A stretch of DNA of 64,000 nucleotides from CF-46 sp042408445 (GTDB taxonomy: Bacteria > Chloroflexota > Limnocylindria > Limnocylindrales > CSP1-4). The stretch is taken from positions 62,001 through 126,000 of the forward strand of contig JBHORC010000024.1 in the NCBI GenBank assembly GCA_042408445.1. Reading direction: 5' to 3'. Shown here one piece after another: positions 42,787-51,474 of the stretch. The position numbers were made by a program, and so were the translations under genes. Below the pieces are notes generated by a model. The model did no database searches, was not told the origin of the DNA, and worked only from the letters and a program-made list of their open reading frames with translations. Positions within the stretch are counted from its first letter, which is position 1. Each line of letters opens with the position of its first letter.

Positions 42787-43362
42787 TCAGATCGGGCGGC
42801 GGACAATGACGCGATGGACGGTCGACTGCGGCGAGTCGATGTCGTGGACGACCTCGAATCCTGCGGCGACGAACGTGGACAGGAGGCCCGTGTAGCCGAC
42901 GCCCGGAGCGATCCGGCCCTCGCCCGGATCCACCGGATATGCCTCCAGCATCGTCGCCCCGTGGGCGGAGGCGTAGTCGCTCGCGGCGTCGAGGAGATGC
43001 TTCGTCACGCCGCGGCGACGGACGGACTTCGACACGACGAAGCAGACCACCGACCAGACGGGTGTTTCGTCGACCTTCGGTCGGACGCGCGAGTTCGCGA
43101 GCCGCGGGTAGTCCTCCCGTGGGCCAACGCTGACCCAGCCCACGGCGCGGCCATCCTCGTACGCGAGGAGGCCCGGGGCAGGATCCGGCTGCGAGTCGAC
43201 CAGGTCCTGGAACCCCTCGCGAACCTCCGCGGTGTTCGAGAACGACCAGTCCTTCGAGCGGACACGCCAGAACATGCACCAGCAGGTCTTCGGGTCGCCT
43301 CCCTCGCCGAACAGTGCTGCGACGTCCGGCCAGCGATCCGGCGTGAGCGGGTGGATCTCCAC
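42787..43362 (-). CDS. GNAT-family N-acetyltransferase
   Basis: 191 residues from GTG 43362, with GAGGA 7 bases upstream; the frame is open 17 codons higher without similarity. A single GNAT domain: LLAYEDGRAVGWVSVGPRED, then VVCFVVSKSVRRRGVTKHLL carrying the R-x-x-G acetyl-CoA loop (here RRRGV), then HGATMLEAYPVDPG. The opening segment PLTPDRWPDVAALFGEGGDP and CWCMFWR are typical of a GNAT subgroup often annotated as acetyltransferases of unknown substrate. No partner gene adjacent. The attenuator region lies downstream on the same strand. Confidence 0.83.
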   Translation of the reverse strand: MEIHPLTPDRWPDVAALFGEGGDPKTCWCMFWRVRSKDWSFSNTAEVREGFQDLVDSQPDPAPGLLAYEDGRAVGWVSVGPREDYPRLANSRVRPKVDETPVWSVVCFVVSKSVRRRGVTKHLLDAASDYASAHGATMLEAYPVDPGEGRIAPGVGYTGLLSTFVAAGFEVVHDIDSPQSTVHRVIVRRPI

Positions 43363-43463
43363 TTGATGTTCCTCACCGCGCGGCGTCGAGGCGTTCGGCT
43401 GCCACTGCAGCACCAGGGTCGATCGTAGCGGGCGATCTGTCAGGGCCTGTCATCATCGGAGGC

Positions 43464-44393
43464 GTGAACGACGACCGCCTGGCCTGGCTCCGCGAGGCGA
43501 TGTCCCCGCCCCGTCGCTCGATCGTCGAGCTGATCCAGGGCCGGGTCCTGGACACGGAACTGGCCGCCCTGGCGTGGATCCTCGTCGAGGCACGGCTGCC
43601 GCTGGTCGTCGGCGGGATGGCCCGGGGAGCGGGCAAGACGACCCTCCTGGAAGCGCTCCTCGACTTCCTCCCGGGCACCGTGCGGCGCCTCGAGCTGCGG
43701 GGCGTCGACGAGGACTTCGCGTGGCTGCCCGAGGCGCGATCCCTCGGCTGGAGCGACGAGGCGCCGCTCCTTGCCGGCGCCAGCCGGGCCGATGTCGGCG
43801 ATCCGCCGCGGGCGACCGGCGTCTCACCGGCAACGGCCTATCTCGTCGCGCCCGAGCTCTCCAGCCACATGCCGCTCTACACGGATGGGATCGCAGCCCG
43901 GACCCTCGTTCGTGCCGCCTCGATCGGCTATGGCATCGCGACAACGATCCACGCCGATCGCCTGGAGGACGTCCACTCGGAGCTCCTCGAGCGACGCATC
44001 GGATTGACCGAGGACGAGCTGACGTACCTGGGACTCGTCCTGATCGTCCGACCCGAGCGCGGACCTGATGGGCACATCCGGCGGCGGGTCGTCGCCGCCC
44101 ACTACGCCCGGCCGCTGGGCCGTGACGAGCACGGCCACACGCAGCGGCTCCCGCCGGCCGTCCTGGCGGTCCGGGACGAGGCTGCGGACCGTCTCGATCA
44201 TTTCGCGTGGGGGGTGATGCCGGAGATCGCGGTCCGGCTCGGGCGGAAGGCCGGCGACCTGGAGCAGGATCAGGCGGACCGGGCGGCATTTCTCGGGAGC
44301 CTCGTCGCGGCTGACGTCGTCGATGTCGGGAGCGTTCGAGCCGCGATCGCGGACTGGCGCCGGTCGGGCAGCGTTCGGCCCGGCATCCACTGA
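43464..44393 (+). CDS. Lone secretion-type ATPase (CpaF/VirB11-like), shortened
   Basis: 309 residues from GTG 43464. A P-loop near residue 55 reads GGMARGAGKTTLLEALLDF, followed by the acidic motif region and GIATTIHADRLEDVHSELLE, the His-box of CpaF/VirB11 secretion ATPases. It lacks the N-terminal domain that normally carries about 150-200 residues before the P-loop, and no pilin, TadB/C or pre-pilin peptidase gene is nearby. It could be a degenerate pilus ATPase or a stand-alone AAA with another job. A divergent promoter region with the GNAT gene lies to its left. Confidence 0.72.
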   Translation: MNDDRLAWLREAMSPPRRSIVELIQGRVLDTELAALAWILVEARLPLVVGGMARGAGKTTLLEALLDFLPGTVRRLELRGVDEDFAWLPEARSLGWSDEAPLLAGASRADVGDPPRATGVSPATAYLVAPELSSHMPLYTDGIAARTLVRAASIGYGIATTIHADRLEDVHSELLERRIGLTEDELTYLGLVLIVRPERGPDGHIRRRVVAAHYARPLGRDEHGHTQRLPPAVLAVRDEAADRLDHFAWGVMPEIAVRLGRKAGDLEQDQADRAAFLGSLVAADVVDVGSVRAAIADWRRSGSVRPGIH

Positions 44394-44440
44394 GCGCGGC
44401 TCCTCGACGCCCTGCCGTGGCGGTGCCAAGATCGTCCCCG

Positions 44441-47122
44441 ATGGGACTACCGACCGGCCCGACCGTCACGTTCCTGTTCACCGACATCGAAGGCTCGACG
44501 CGGCTCGAGCGCACCGTCGGAGCCGACGCCTGGGCCGCAGCCGTTGCCCGGCACGACGCCCTCCTCCGCGCCGCCGTGGAGTCGCACGGAGGCGTGGTCG
44601 TCAAGACCGAGGGCGACGCGTTCTTCGCCTCGTTCGGCGATCCGGTTGCCGCACTGGCCGCCGCCGTCGACGGACAGCGACGGCTCGCCGCGACGCCATG
44701 GCCCGTCGAGCCACTCCGGGTCCGGATGGGGCTGCACCTCGGCGAGGGACGACTCCGCGACGGGCTCGCGCCGGACGAGCCGGGGGACTATGTCGGCATC
44801 GCGGTGAACTACGCCGCTCGGATCGCGGCGGCCGGGAATGGCGGACAGATCGTCCTGTCCGACGCGCTGGCGATCGCGGCGGGTCCGGGACTCACGCGGG
44901 ACCCCGACCTCGCCGACGTCCGCCTCGTCGACGAAGGGCTCCGGGCCGTCAAGGACTTCGAGGATCCAGCCCGGCTCCACCGCCTCGTCGTTCCCGGCGC
45001 GGCTGACGACGAGCGCCGGCTGCGGACGCTGGACGCGCCGACCAACCTCCCCGGCGATGTGACTTCGCTCGTCGGTCGGGAGGCAGAGGTCCGGTTCGTC
45101 AGCGACGCGCTGCTCACGAGCCGGATCGTCACGCTGACCGGCCCCGGCGGAAGCGGCAAGACGCGCCTGGCGCTCGCGGCCGCGCGGTCGGTTGCGGGTC
45201 GCTACCCACATGGCGTCTGGTTCGTCGACCTTGCGGCCGTGCACGACCCGGCCGTCGTCGAATCGGCGATCGCGACGACGATCGGGGTCCACGAGTCGAC
45301 GGAGTCCGTCATCGGCGACATGCTCCGGGCCCGGCTCCGCGACCAGACGACGCTGCTCCTCCTCGACAACCTCGAGCAGCTCCTGCCGACCGCGGCCGAG
45401 ATCGTCTCATCGCTCGTGCGAGCGGCACCGAGCCTCCGGATCCTCGCGACGAGCCGGGAGCTGCTTCGGATCGGCGGCGAGCAGGGCTATCCCGTTCCGC
45501 CCCTCGACGCGGCGGCCGGCGTCGAGCTCTTCGAGGACCGGGCCCGGATGCACAGGCCGGGAGTCGTGTTCGGTCCCGAGGCGAACGCCGCGATCCGGTC
45601 GATCTCCGAGCGTCTCGGCGGGCTGCCGCTGGCCATCGAGCTTGCGGCTGCCCGGGTCCGGATCCTCAGCCCCGTCGAGATCCTGGACCGGCTCGGTCGG
45701 ACGCTCGACCTGTCGGCGGGAACGCGCGACCTTCCGGAGCGCCAGCGGACGCTCCGGGCCGCCATCGCCTGGAGCCACGACCTGCTCGACGACGCGGAAC
45801 GGCGGCTGTTCCGGCGGATCGCGGTCTTTGCCGGCGGTTGCACGATCGACGAGGCCGGAGCGGTGCTGGACGTGGATGGCGACCTGGGGGTCGATCCCGC
45901 CGACGGCCTCGAGTCCCTCGCCGACAAGAGCCTGCTCGTCATCGAGCAGCTCGAGATCGACGCCCAGGTCGGGCTTCACGAGACCCGCTTCCGGCTTCAC
46001 CCGTTGATCCGCGAGTTCGCCCTCGAGCGCCTCGACGACAGCGGCGAGCGGGCCGTCATCGAGGCTCGCCACGCCGCCGTGATCACGGACCTCGCGGAGC
46101 GACTCGGAGCTGGGCTGCTCACCGCGTCCGGCGAGGCGAGCATGCGTCACCTCGATCACGAGGAGCACAACCTCCGGGCCGCCGTCGAGTGGTCCCTGTC
46201 GACAGGCAACCCGGACCCGGGCCTTCGGCTCATGGGCGCGACCTGGCGCTGGAACCAGCAGCGCGGCCGGATCCGCGACGGACGGGCCCTTCTGGCGGAT
46301 CTTCTCGGCCGGCCGCCGGCTGATCCCCGCGCCAGGATCGCCGGGCTTGCCGGAGACGGTGGGCTCGCCTACTGGATGGACGACATCGCGGGCGCCCGCG
46401 CGGCGTACGAGGAGCGGCTCGCCCTCGCGGAGTCGATCGGTGACCCCGCCCTGATCGCGGACGCCCACTACGACCTCGGGTTCGTGTTCATGGTCGGGAA
46501 GGACGCCGAGCGGCTCCAGCATCATGAGCGGCTGGCGCTTGAGGGCTATCTCGCGGCGGGGCGGGAGGGCGACGCGATTCGCGCCCGTCAGGCGTTCGTC
46601 CTCGCGCTGATGCTCGCGGGCGACTACGCGACCGCCCGCGAGCAGCAGGAGACGGCCATCGCACAGTTCCGCGAGCGCCAGTCGCACACGGAGATCGCCG
46701 ATTCGCAGACGCTCCTGTCCGCGATCCTCTTCCGGCTGGGGCGGCCGCGCGACGCCTGGCGCGAGATGTCCGAAGCGCTGCGCTTCTTCTCGGCGAACGA
46801 GCTCGCGTCGGGAACCGCTCGCGCCATGGTCATGGCCGCGATCCTCGACATCGTCCACGGCGATCCAGTGCGAGGGGCCCGGATCGCCGGCGTCACGTAC
46901 GAGCTGTCCCGCGCCCACAACGTGATGCTTGCCCCGGTGACCGTCCTCCACATGCCCGATCCACGCGGGCTCGCGGTCGAGCATCTCGGTGCGGAGGAAG
47001 CAGAAGCCCTGATCGATGCCGCCGCCGCGATGCCGCTCGAGCAGGTCGTCGAGGAGGTGCTGACCGTCGACGCCGAGAGCCTTCCGAGCGACGAAGTCCT
47101 GGCCCTGAACCCCACCGTTTGA
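44441..47122 (+). CDS. Class III nucleotide cyclase fused to an NB-ARC-type ATPase and TPR repeats
   Basis: 893 residues from ATG 44441; GTG 44417 is possible but adds only 8 residues. Residues about 1-175 are a class III adenylate/guanylate cyclase: TFLFTDIEGST with metal ligand D15, KTEGDAFFASF with D59, and NYAARIAAAGNGGQ with the conserved Asn and Arg. Residues about 200-480 are a NB-ARC/AAA ATPase with Walker A GPGGSGKT at 234-241 and LLLLDNLEQLLP as Walker B. Residues from about 570 form TPR-like helices (LADLLGRPPADPRARIAGL and onward). Such three-part regulators are common in Chloroflexota and actinobacteria and probably respond to an unknown ligand by making cAMP. Confidence 0.87.
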   Translation: MGLPTGPTVTFLFTDIEGSTRLERTVGADAWAAAVARHDALLRAAVESHGGVVVKTEGDAFFASFGDPVAALAAAVDGQRRLAATPWPVEPLRVRMGLHLGEGRLRDGLAPDEPGDYVGIAVNYAARIAAAGNGGQIVLSDALAIAAGPGLTRDPDLADVRLVDEGLRAVKDFEDPARLHRLVVPGAADDERRLRTLDAPTNLPGDVTSLVGREAEVRFVSDALLTSRIVTLTGPGGSGKTRLALAAARSVAGRYPHGVWFVDLAAVHDPAVVESAIATTIGVHESTESVIGDMLRARLRDQTTLLLLDNLEQLLPTAAEIVSSLVRAAPSLRILATSRELLRIGGEQGYPVPPLDAAAGVELFEDRARMHRPGVVFGPEANAAIRSISERLGGLPLAIELAAARVRILSPVEILDRLGRTLDLSAGTRDLPERQRTLRAAIAWSHDLLDDAERRLFRRIAVFAGGCTIDEAGAVLDVDGDLGVDPADGLESLADKSLLVIEQLEIDAQVGLHETRFRLHPLIREFALERLDDSGERAVIEARHAAVITDLAERLGAGLLTASGEASMRHLDHEEHNLRAAVEWSLSTGNPDPGLRLMGATWRWNQQRGRIRDGRALLADLLGRPPADPRARIAGLAGDGGLAYWMDDIAGARAAYEERLALAESIGDPALIADAHYDLGFVFMVGKDAERLQHHERLALEGYLAAGREGDAIRARQAFVLALMLAGDYATAREQQETAIAQFRERQSHTEIADSQTLLSAILFRLGRPRDAWREMSEALRFFSANELASGTARAMVMAAILDIVHGDPVRGARIAGVTYELSRAHNVMLAPVTVLHMPDPRGLAVEHLGAEEAEALIDAAAAMPLEQVVEEVLTVDAESLPSDEVLALNPTV

Positions 47123-47147
47123 CGGTCCCGCGGGCCGGTCGTACGCT
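47119..47147 (+). promoter_or_regulatory. Housekeeping-type promoter ahead of the ChlI-like/VWA operon
   Basis: TTGACG (47119-47124) and TACGCT (47142-47147) are 17 bases apart. The GTG start of the next gene follows the -10 box by 8 bases, so the transcript has little or no leader. The -35 element overlaps the stop codon of the cyclase gene. Confidence 0.55.
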
Positions 47148-47155
47148 CGCCGCCC

Positions 47156-48619
47156 GTGCCTTCTCCGATCTCCGAGTCCGGCTCCCCGGGCCATCCCGTC
47201 GACCGCCCCGCGACGCTCGGGGAGCTGCGTGCCTCGGGCTGGCGCGGACGGACGGTCAAGGAGGAGCTGCGGGCCAATCTCCTCGGCCGCCTTGCGGCGG
47301 GCCGGCCGATCGTCTCCGGGATCGTCGGTTACGACGAGACGGTCCTCCCGGCGATCGAGAACGCGATCGTCGCCGGACAGGATCTGGTCCTCCTGGGCGA
47401 GCGTGGCCAGGCGAAGACGCGGCTCGCGCGGCTGCTCGTCGGCCTGCTGGACGAGGCGATCCCGGTCGTCCGCGGCGGTGAGCTCAACGACGACCCGCTT
47501 GCCCCGATCAGCCCGAGCGCCGTCGCGATCGTCACGGACCAGGGCGATGCCACGCCGATCGACTGGCTGCCCCGCGACCGGCGCTATTCCGAGAAGCTCG
47601 CGACGCCGGACATCACGATCGCGGACCTGATCGGCGAGGTCGACCCGATCCGGGTTGCCGAAGGCCGCTACCTGAGCGATGAGCTGACGCTCCACTACGG
47701 CCTGATCCCGCGCTCGAACCGGGGAATCTTCGCGATCAACGAGCTGCCGGACCTCGCCGAGCGGATCCAGGTGGGTCTCCTGAACATCCTCGAGGAGCGT
47801 GACGTCCAGATCCGCGGCTTCACCGTTCGGCTGCCGCTCGACCTGTTCGTCGTCGCCAGCGCGAACCCGGAGGACTACACAAGCCGCGGCCGGATCATCA
47901 CGCCGCTCAAGGACCGGCTCGGCTCGCAGGTTCGGACGCACTATCCGCGAACGCTGGACCACGAGCTGGCGATCGTCCGCCAGGAGAAGCAGCGCTTCGC
48001 CGGCGAGGACGAGCCAGCCATCGCGGTGCCCGGTTTCATGGAGGAGCTCCTCGCCGAGCTGACTCATCTCGCCCGGCGTTCGCCGGAGATCAGCCAGCGG
48101 TCCGGCGTCAGCGTCCGCGTCACCGTCGCGAACGCCGAGGTGCTGGAGGCTGCCGCGCTTCGACGGGCCGTTCAGCTCGGCGAGTCGGTCGCCGCGCCGC
48201 GCGTCTCCGACCTCGGCGCCGTCATCGCCTCCACCGTCGGCAAGATCGAGCTCGAATCTGTCGGCGACGACGCCCCCGAGGAGCGGGTCGTCGAGCGGCT
48301 GATCACGAAGGCCCTCTTCACGACGTTCGGCCGCCGGGTCGATCTCGACGATCTCGACGAGGTCGTCCTGTCCTTCGAGGACGGGCTCGTGATCGAGACC
48401 GGCGACCGGGTCGCGTCACGTGACTACGTCCGCTGGATGGCCGAGATCCCCGGTCTCACGGATGCCGTCCGCCGACTCGGCACGTTCGACGTCACCGACG
48501 GCGCGGAGGAGCCTGCGGTGGTCGCCTCCGCGGTCGAGTTCCTGCTCGAGGGGCTGCATCTCTCGCGCCGGATCAACAAGGACCGCTCCAGCTCGGGCGT
48601 CATCGTCTACCGGCGATGA
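47156..48619 (+). CDS. AAA+ ATPase, magnesium-chelatase ChlI-like
   Basis: 487 residues from GTG 47156. The family resembles ChlI/BchI but occurs outside pigment synthesis with a VWA partner; MoxR-type ATPases are related. Walker A is GERGQAKT at residues 81-88; a Walker-B-like acidic strand appears as GIFAINELPDLAERIQVGLL, and FVVASANPEDYTSRGRIITP is the sensor 1 stretch, matching magnesium-chelatase I proteins. The following VWA gene overlaps its stop by ATGA, giving a ChlI-ChlD-like pair. There is no ChlH, so porphyrin metallation is unlikely. Role unknown: protein remodelling is the best guess. Confidence 0.82.
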   Translation: MPSPISESGSPGHPVDRPATLGELRASGWRGRTVKEELRANLLGRLAAGRPIVSGIVGYDETVLPAIENAIVAGQDLVLLGERGQAKTRLARLLVGLLDEAIPVVRGGELNDDPLAPISPSAVAIVTDQGDATPIDWLPRDRRYSEKLATPDITIADLIGEVDPIRVAEGRYLSDELTLHYGLIPRSNRGIFAINELPDLAERIQVGLLNILEERDVQIRGFTVRLPLDLFVVASANPEDYTSRGRIITPLKDRLGSQVRTHYPRTLDHELAIVRQEKQRFAGEDEPAIAVPGFMEELLAELTHLARRSPEISQRSGVSVRVTVANAEVLEAAALRRAVQLGESVAAPRVSDLGAVIASTVGKIELESVGDDAPEERVVERLITKALFTTFGRRVDLDDLDEVVLSFEDGLVIETGDRVASRDYVRWMAEIPGLTDAVRRLGTFDVTDGAEEPAVVASAVEFLLEGLHLSRRINKDRSSSGVIVYRR

Positions 48620-50751
48620 CCGCCGGCTTCAGCCCGGATCCGCGCGACCTCGAGTCGCCTGCCGCGAGCGCCGTGCCGCGTGAACCCGTGCTGGCCCGCG
48701 CCGCGCGCTACGCCCGCTGGGACGGGACCCAGACGATCCCGGCGCTCGATGCCGACGAGATCCTCGATGCGATGGCGGACGACGTCATGGCCGAGGGCGA
48801 CCTCTCCGAGGCGCTGCGCCGGCTGATGGAGCGGGGCTGGCACACGAGCGACCCGACCCGCCGCGACCTCAAAGGCTTGAACGAGCTGCGTGAGCGGTTG
48901 CGCCGACGACGCGAGGAGCTCCAGGAGCGATACCAGCTGCGCGATGTGCTCGCCGACGTTCGCCAGGAGCTCGAGGACATCGTGGCCGAGGAGCGAGCCG
49001 GGATCGAGCGCCGCCTGGACGATGCGGCCCGGCCGACGGACGGGTCCGGCGACGACCAGGTCTCGGACGCGGCCCTGCGGGCGATGCTCCGTGATGCCGC
49101 CGCACGCCGGATGGACCAGCTCGACGCGCTGCCCCACGACGTCGGCGGCCAGATCCGGCGGCTCGAGGAATACGACTTCATGGAGCCGGCGGCGCGCGAC
49201 CGGTTCAACGCGCTGACGGAGCGACTCCGGAAGCAGACCCTCGATCGATTCGTCGAGGGCCTCTCGGAGGCGATCCAGGGCACGACGCCCGAGGATCTCC
49301 AGGCGAACCGCGACATGGTCCGCGACCTGAACGAGCTGCTCGAGCAGCGGCTCGAGGGACGCGAGCCGAGCCAGGGCGACGTCGACGAGTTCCTCGGCAA
49401 GCACGGCCGGTTCTTCCCGGGCGCCCAGTCGCTGGACGACATCGTGGAGCAGCTGACGCAGCGGATGGCGGCGATGTCATCGCTCCTCCGGTCGATGACG
49501 CCCCAGCAGCGGGCAGAGCTCCAGTCGATGATGGACGCGCTCCTCCGCGACGATCGCCTCCGCTGGGACCTCGCCCGCCTCGCCTCGAACATGGACCAGC
49601 TGATGCCGGACGGGATGGGCGAGGGCTACGAGTTCAGCGGCGACCAGCCGCTCGGGCTGGAGCCGGCGCTCGACCGGATCGGCCAGCTCCAGGCGCTCGA
49701 CCAGCTGGAGGACCAGCTCGGGGCCGTCGAGTCGCCGGGCGATCTGGCGGATCTCGACCGGGACGGCGTCCGCGACCTGCTCGGGCCCGAGAGCGCTCGG
49801 GATCTGGAGGCGCTGGACGACCTGGCGAAGCGTCTCGAGGAGGCCGGCTACCTGTCGCGGAAGGGCGATCGTCTCGAGCTGACGCCGCGCGGCAGTCGAC
49901 GGATCGGCCAGAAGGTCCTCGACGATCTCTTCGCCCGCCTGTCACGCGACGCGTTCGGCGGCCACCGGATCGACCGGACGGGTCGGGGAGGGGAGCGCGA
50001 GGAGACGACGAAGCCGTACGAGTTCGGCGACCCGTTCCACCTCGACATCCGGGGAACGATCGAGAACGCGCTCCGTCGTCCGGAGAACGCCCCCGCCGAG
50101 CGACTCGCCCGCGGCGAGCCCGGCGTCCACCTCTCGCCGGCCGACTTCGAGGTGTTCCGGACCGAGCAGATGACCCGGACGTCGACCGTCCTGCTCGTCG
50201 ACATGAGCCGCTCGATGCTCCTGCGCGGCTGCTTCGTCGCCGCGAAGAAGGTCGCGGTCGCGCTGGACACGCTGATCCGGACGCAGTTCCCGCACGACGA
50301 CCTCTCGATCATCGGCTTCGCGTACTACGCCCGCGAGCTGCGCTCCGACGCCCTCGCCGAGCTGACGTGGCACGGCTACGAGTACGGCACGAACCTGCAG
50401 CACGGCCTGATGCTCGCGCGGCGGATCCTCGCCCGGCAGCGGGGCGGCGACCGCCAGATCGTCGTGATCACCGACGGCGAGCCGACCGCCCATTTCGAGA
50501 ACGGGCAGGTCGAGTTCAGCTACCCGCCGACGCGGCGGACGATCCAGGAGACGCTGCGCGAGGTCCAGCGCTGCACGCGCGACGGGATCACGATCAACAC
50601 GTTCATGCTCGAGCGGTCCCGGGCGCTCGCCGAGTTCGTCGCCCTGGTCACCCGCCTGAACCGCGGCCGGGCGTTCTACGCGACGCCGGAGCGCCTCGGC
50701 GAGTACGTCCTCGTCGACTTCGTCTCGAACCGGACGCGTGGCGCAGGCTGA
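48616..50751 (+). CDS. VWA-domain protein (partner of the ChlI-like ATPase)
   Basis: 711 residues. A long helical N-terminal region (about 30-460) is rich in charged heptad-like stretches (RRLMERGWHTSDPTRRDLKG, RQELEDIVAEERAGIERRL), so coiled coils are likely. The C-terminal VWA domain starts near residue 520 with a full MIDAS motif at D529-S531-S533 (LVDMSRSM), then YEYGTNLQHGLMLARRIL and VVITDGEPTAHFENG. The ATG overlaps the ATPase stop, so the two are made together. The chelatase-like pair may insert a metal or act as a chaperone. It is a second such pair in the window, besides coxD/coxE. Confidence 0.82.
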   Translation: MTAGFSPDPRDLESPAASAVPREPVLARAARYARWDGTQTIPALDADEILDAMADDVMAEGDLSEALRRLMERGWHTSDPTRRDLKGLNELRERLRRRREELQERYQLRDVLADVRQELEDIVAEERAGIERRLDDAARPTDGSGDDQVSDAALRAMLRDAAARRMDQLDALPHDVGGQIRRLEEYDFMEPAARDRFNALTERLRKQTLDRFVEGLSEAIQGTTPEDLQANRDMVRDLNELLEQRLEGREPSQGDVDEFLGKHGRFFPGAQSLDDIVEQLTQRMAAMSSLLRSMTPQQRAELQSMMDALLRDDRLRWDLARLASNMDQLMPDGMGEGYEFSGDQPLGLEPALDRIGQLQALDQLEDQLGAVESPGDLADLDRDGVRDLLGPESARDLEALDDLAKRLEEAGYLSRKGDRLELTPRGSRRIGQKVLDDLFARLSRDAFGGHRIDRTGRGGEREETTKPYEFGDPFHLDIRGTIENALRRPENAPAERLARGEPGVHLSPADFEVFRTEQMTRTSTVLLVDMSRSMLLRGCFVAAKKVAVALDTLIRTQFPHDDLSIIGFAYYARELRSDALAELTWHGYEYGTNLQHGLMLARRILARQRGGDRQIVVITDGEPTAHFENGQVEFSYPPTRRTIQETLREVQRCTRDGITINTFMLERSRALAEFVALVTRLNRGRAFYATPERLGEYVLVDFVSNRTRGAG

Positions 50752-50912
50752 GGGCTGGTCCTCCCGACGTCGCGTGGCGCGCATGACGCTCCGCCCGCGG
50801 GCGGTCGCGCAAATCGAGCACACGAGAGCGGTTGCGCTGACGTAGTCTGACCGACGCTCGCCCTCCGTCCGGCGCGAGCGGAGCCGGCGAACCGGCCCGC
50901 GCGAGGGAACAC

Positions 50913-51413
50913 ATGACTCCGCTGCTGGCGCTCTTCCTGTTCCTGCATGTCATGGGCGCGATCGCGGTCTTCGGACCGACGTTCGCATTCCCGATCATCG
51001 CGAGCCACGCCCAGAAGGCGCCTCAGCACGGCAACTTCGCCGCCGTCGTCAGCGAGTTCATCGAGCGCCGGATCGTCATCCCCGGGGCGATCGTCCAGGG
51101 CATCACGGGCCTGGCCCTGATCCTGATCCTCGGCGTGAACCCGTTCACGGACACGGCCTGGCACTGGCTCCTGCTCGGGATCGCGCTGTACCTCGTGGCG
51201 ATCGGGTTCGCGATCGCGGTGCAGGCTCGGAACGCCGAGAAGATGGTTCATCTCACGAGCAACATGCCGCCCGGACCGCCGCCCGCCGGCGCCCCGGCCG
51301 GACCACCGCCGGAGATCGTCGCAACCGGTCGGGCCCTCGCCCGAGGCGGCCAGTTCCTCTCGGTCCTCATCGTCCTGATCGTCATCCTGATGGTCACCAA
51401 GCCCTCGTTCTGA
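50913..51413 (+). CDS. Small membrane protein (DUF2269-like)
   Basis: 166 residues with about four membrane segments: LLALFLFLHVMGAIAVFGPT, IVIPGAIVQGITGLALILIL, HWLLLGIALYLVAIGFAIAV and LSVLIVLIVILMVTKPSF. A proline-rich cytoplasmic or external loop (PPGPPPAGAPAGPPP) lies before the last. The early His in LFLHVMGA and the general layout resemble the DUF2269 family of predicted integral membrane proteins. Function unknown. The ATG is preceded by GAGGGA. Standalone gene. Confidence 0.75.
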   Translation: MTPLLALFLFLHVMGAIAVFGPTFAFPIIASHAQKAPQHGNFAAVVSEFIERRIVIPGAIVQGITGLALILILGVNPFTDTAWHWLLLGIALYLVAIGFAIAVQARNAEKMVHLTSNMPPGPPPAGAPAGPPPEIVATGRALARGGQFLSVLIVLIVILMVTKPSF

Positions 51414-51474
51414 GTCGCGGCTCGAGCGCGACTACCATGGCGGGACACAGCCCGAATGCAGGAGTCCCGCCCAG

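Noticed and set aside
45407..48067. 886-codon minus-strand ORF opposite the cyclase and ChlI-like genes
   Set aside because: Crosses a supported promoter and two sense genes; composition is that of an antisense shadow.
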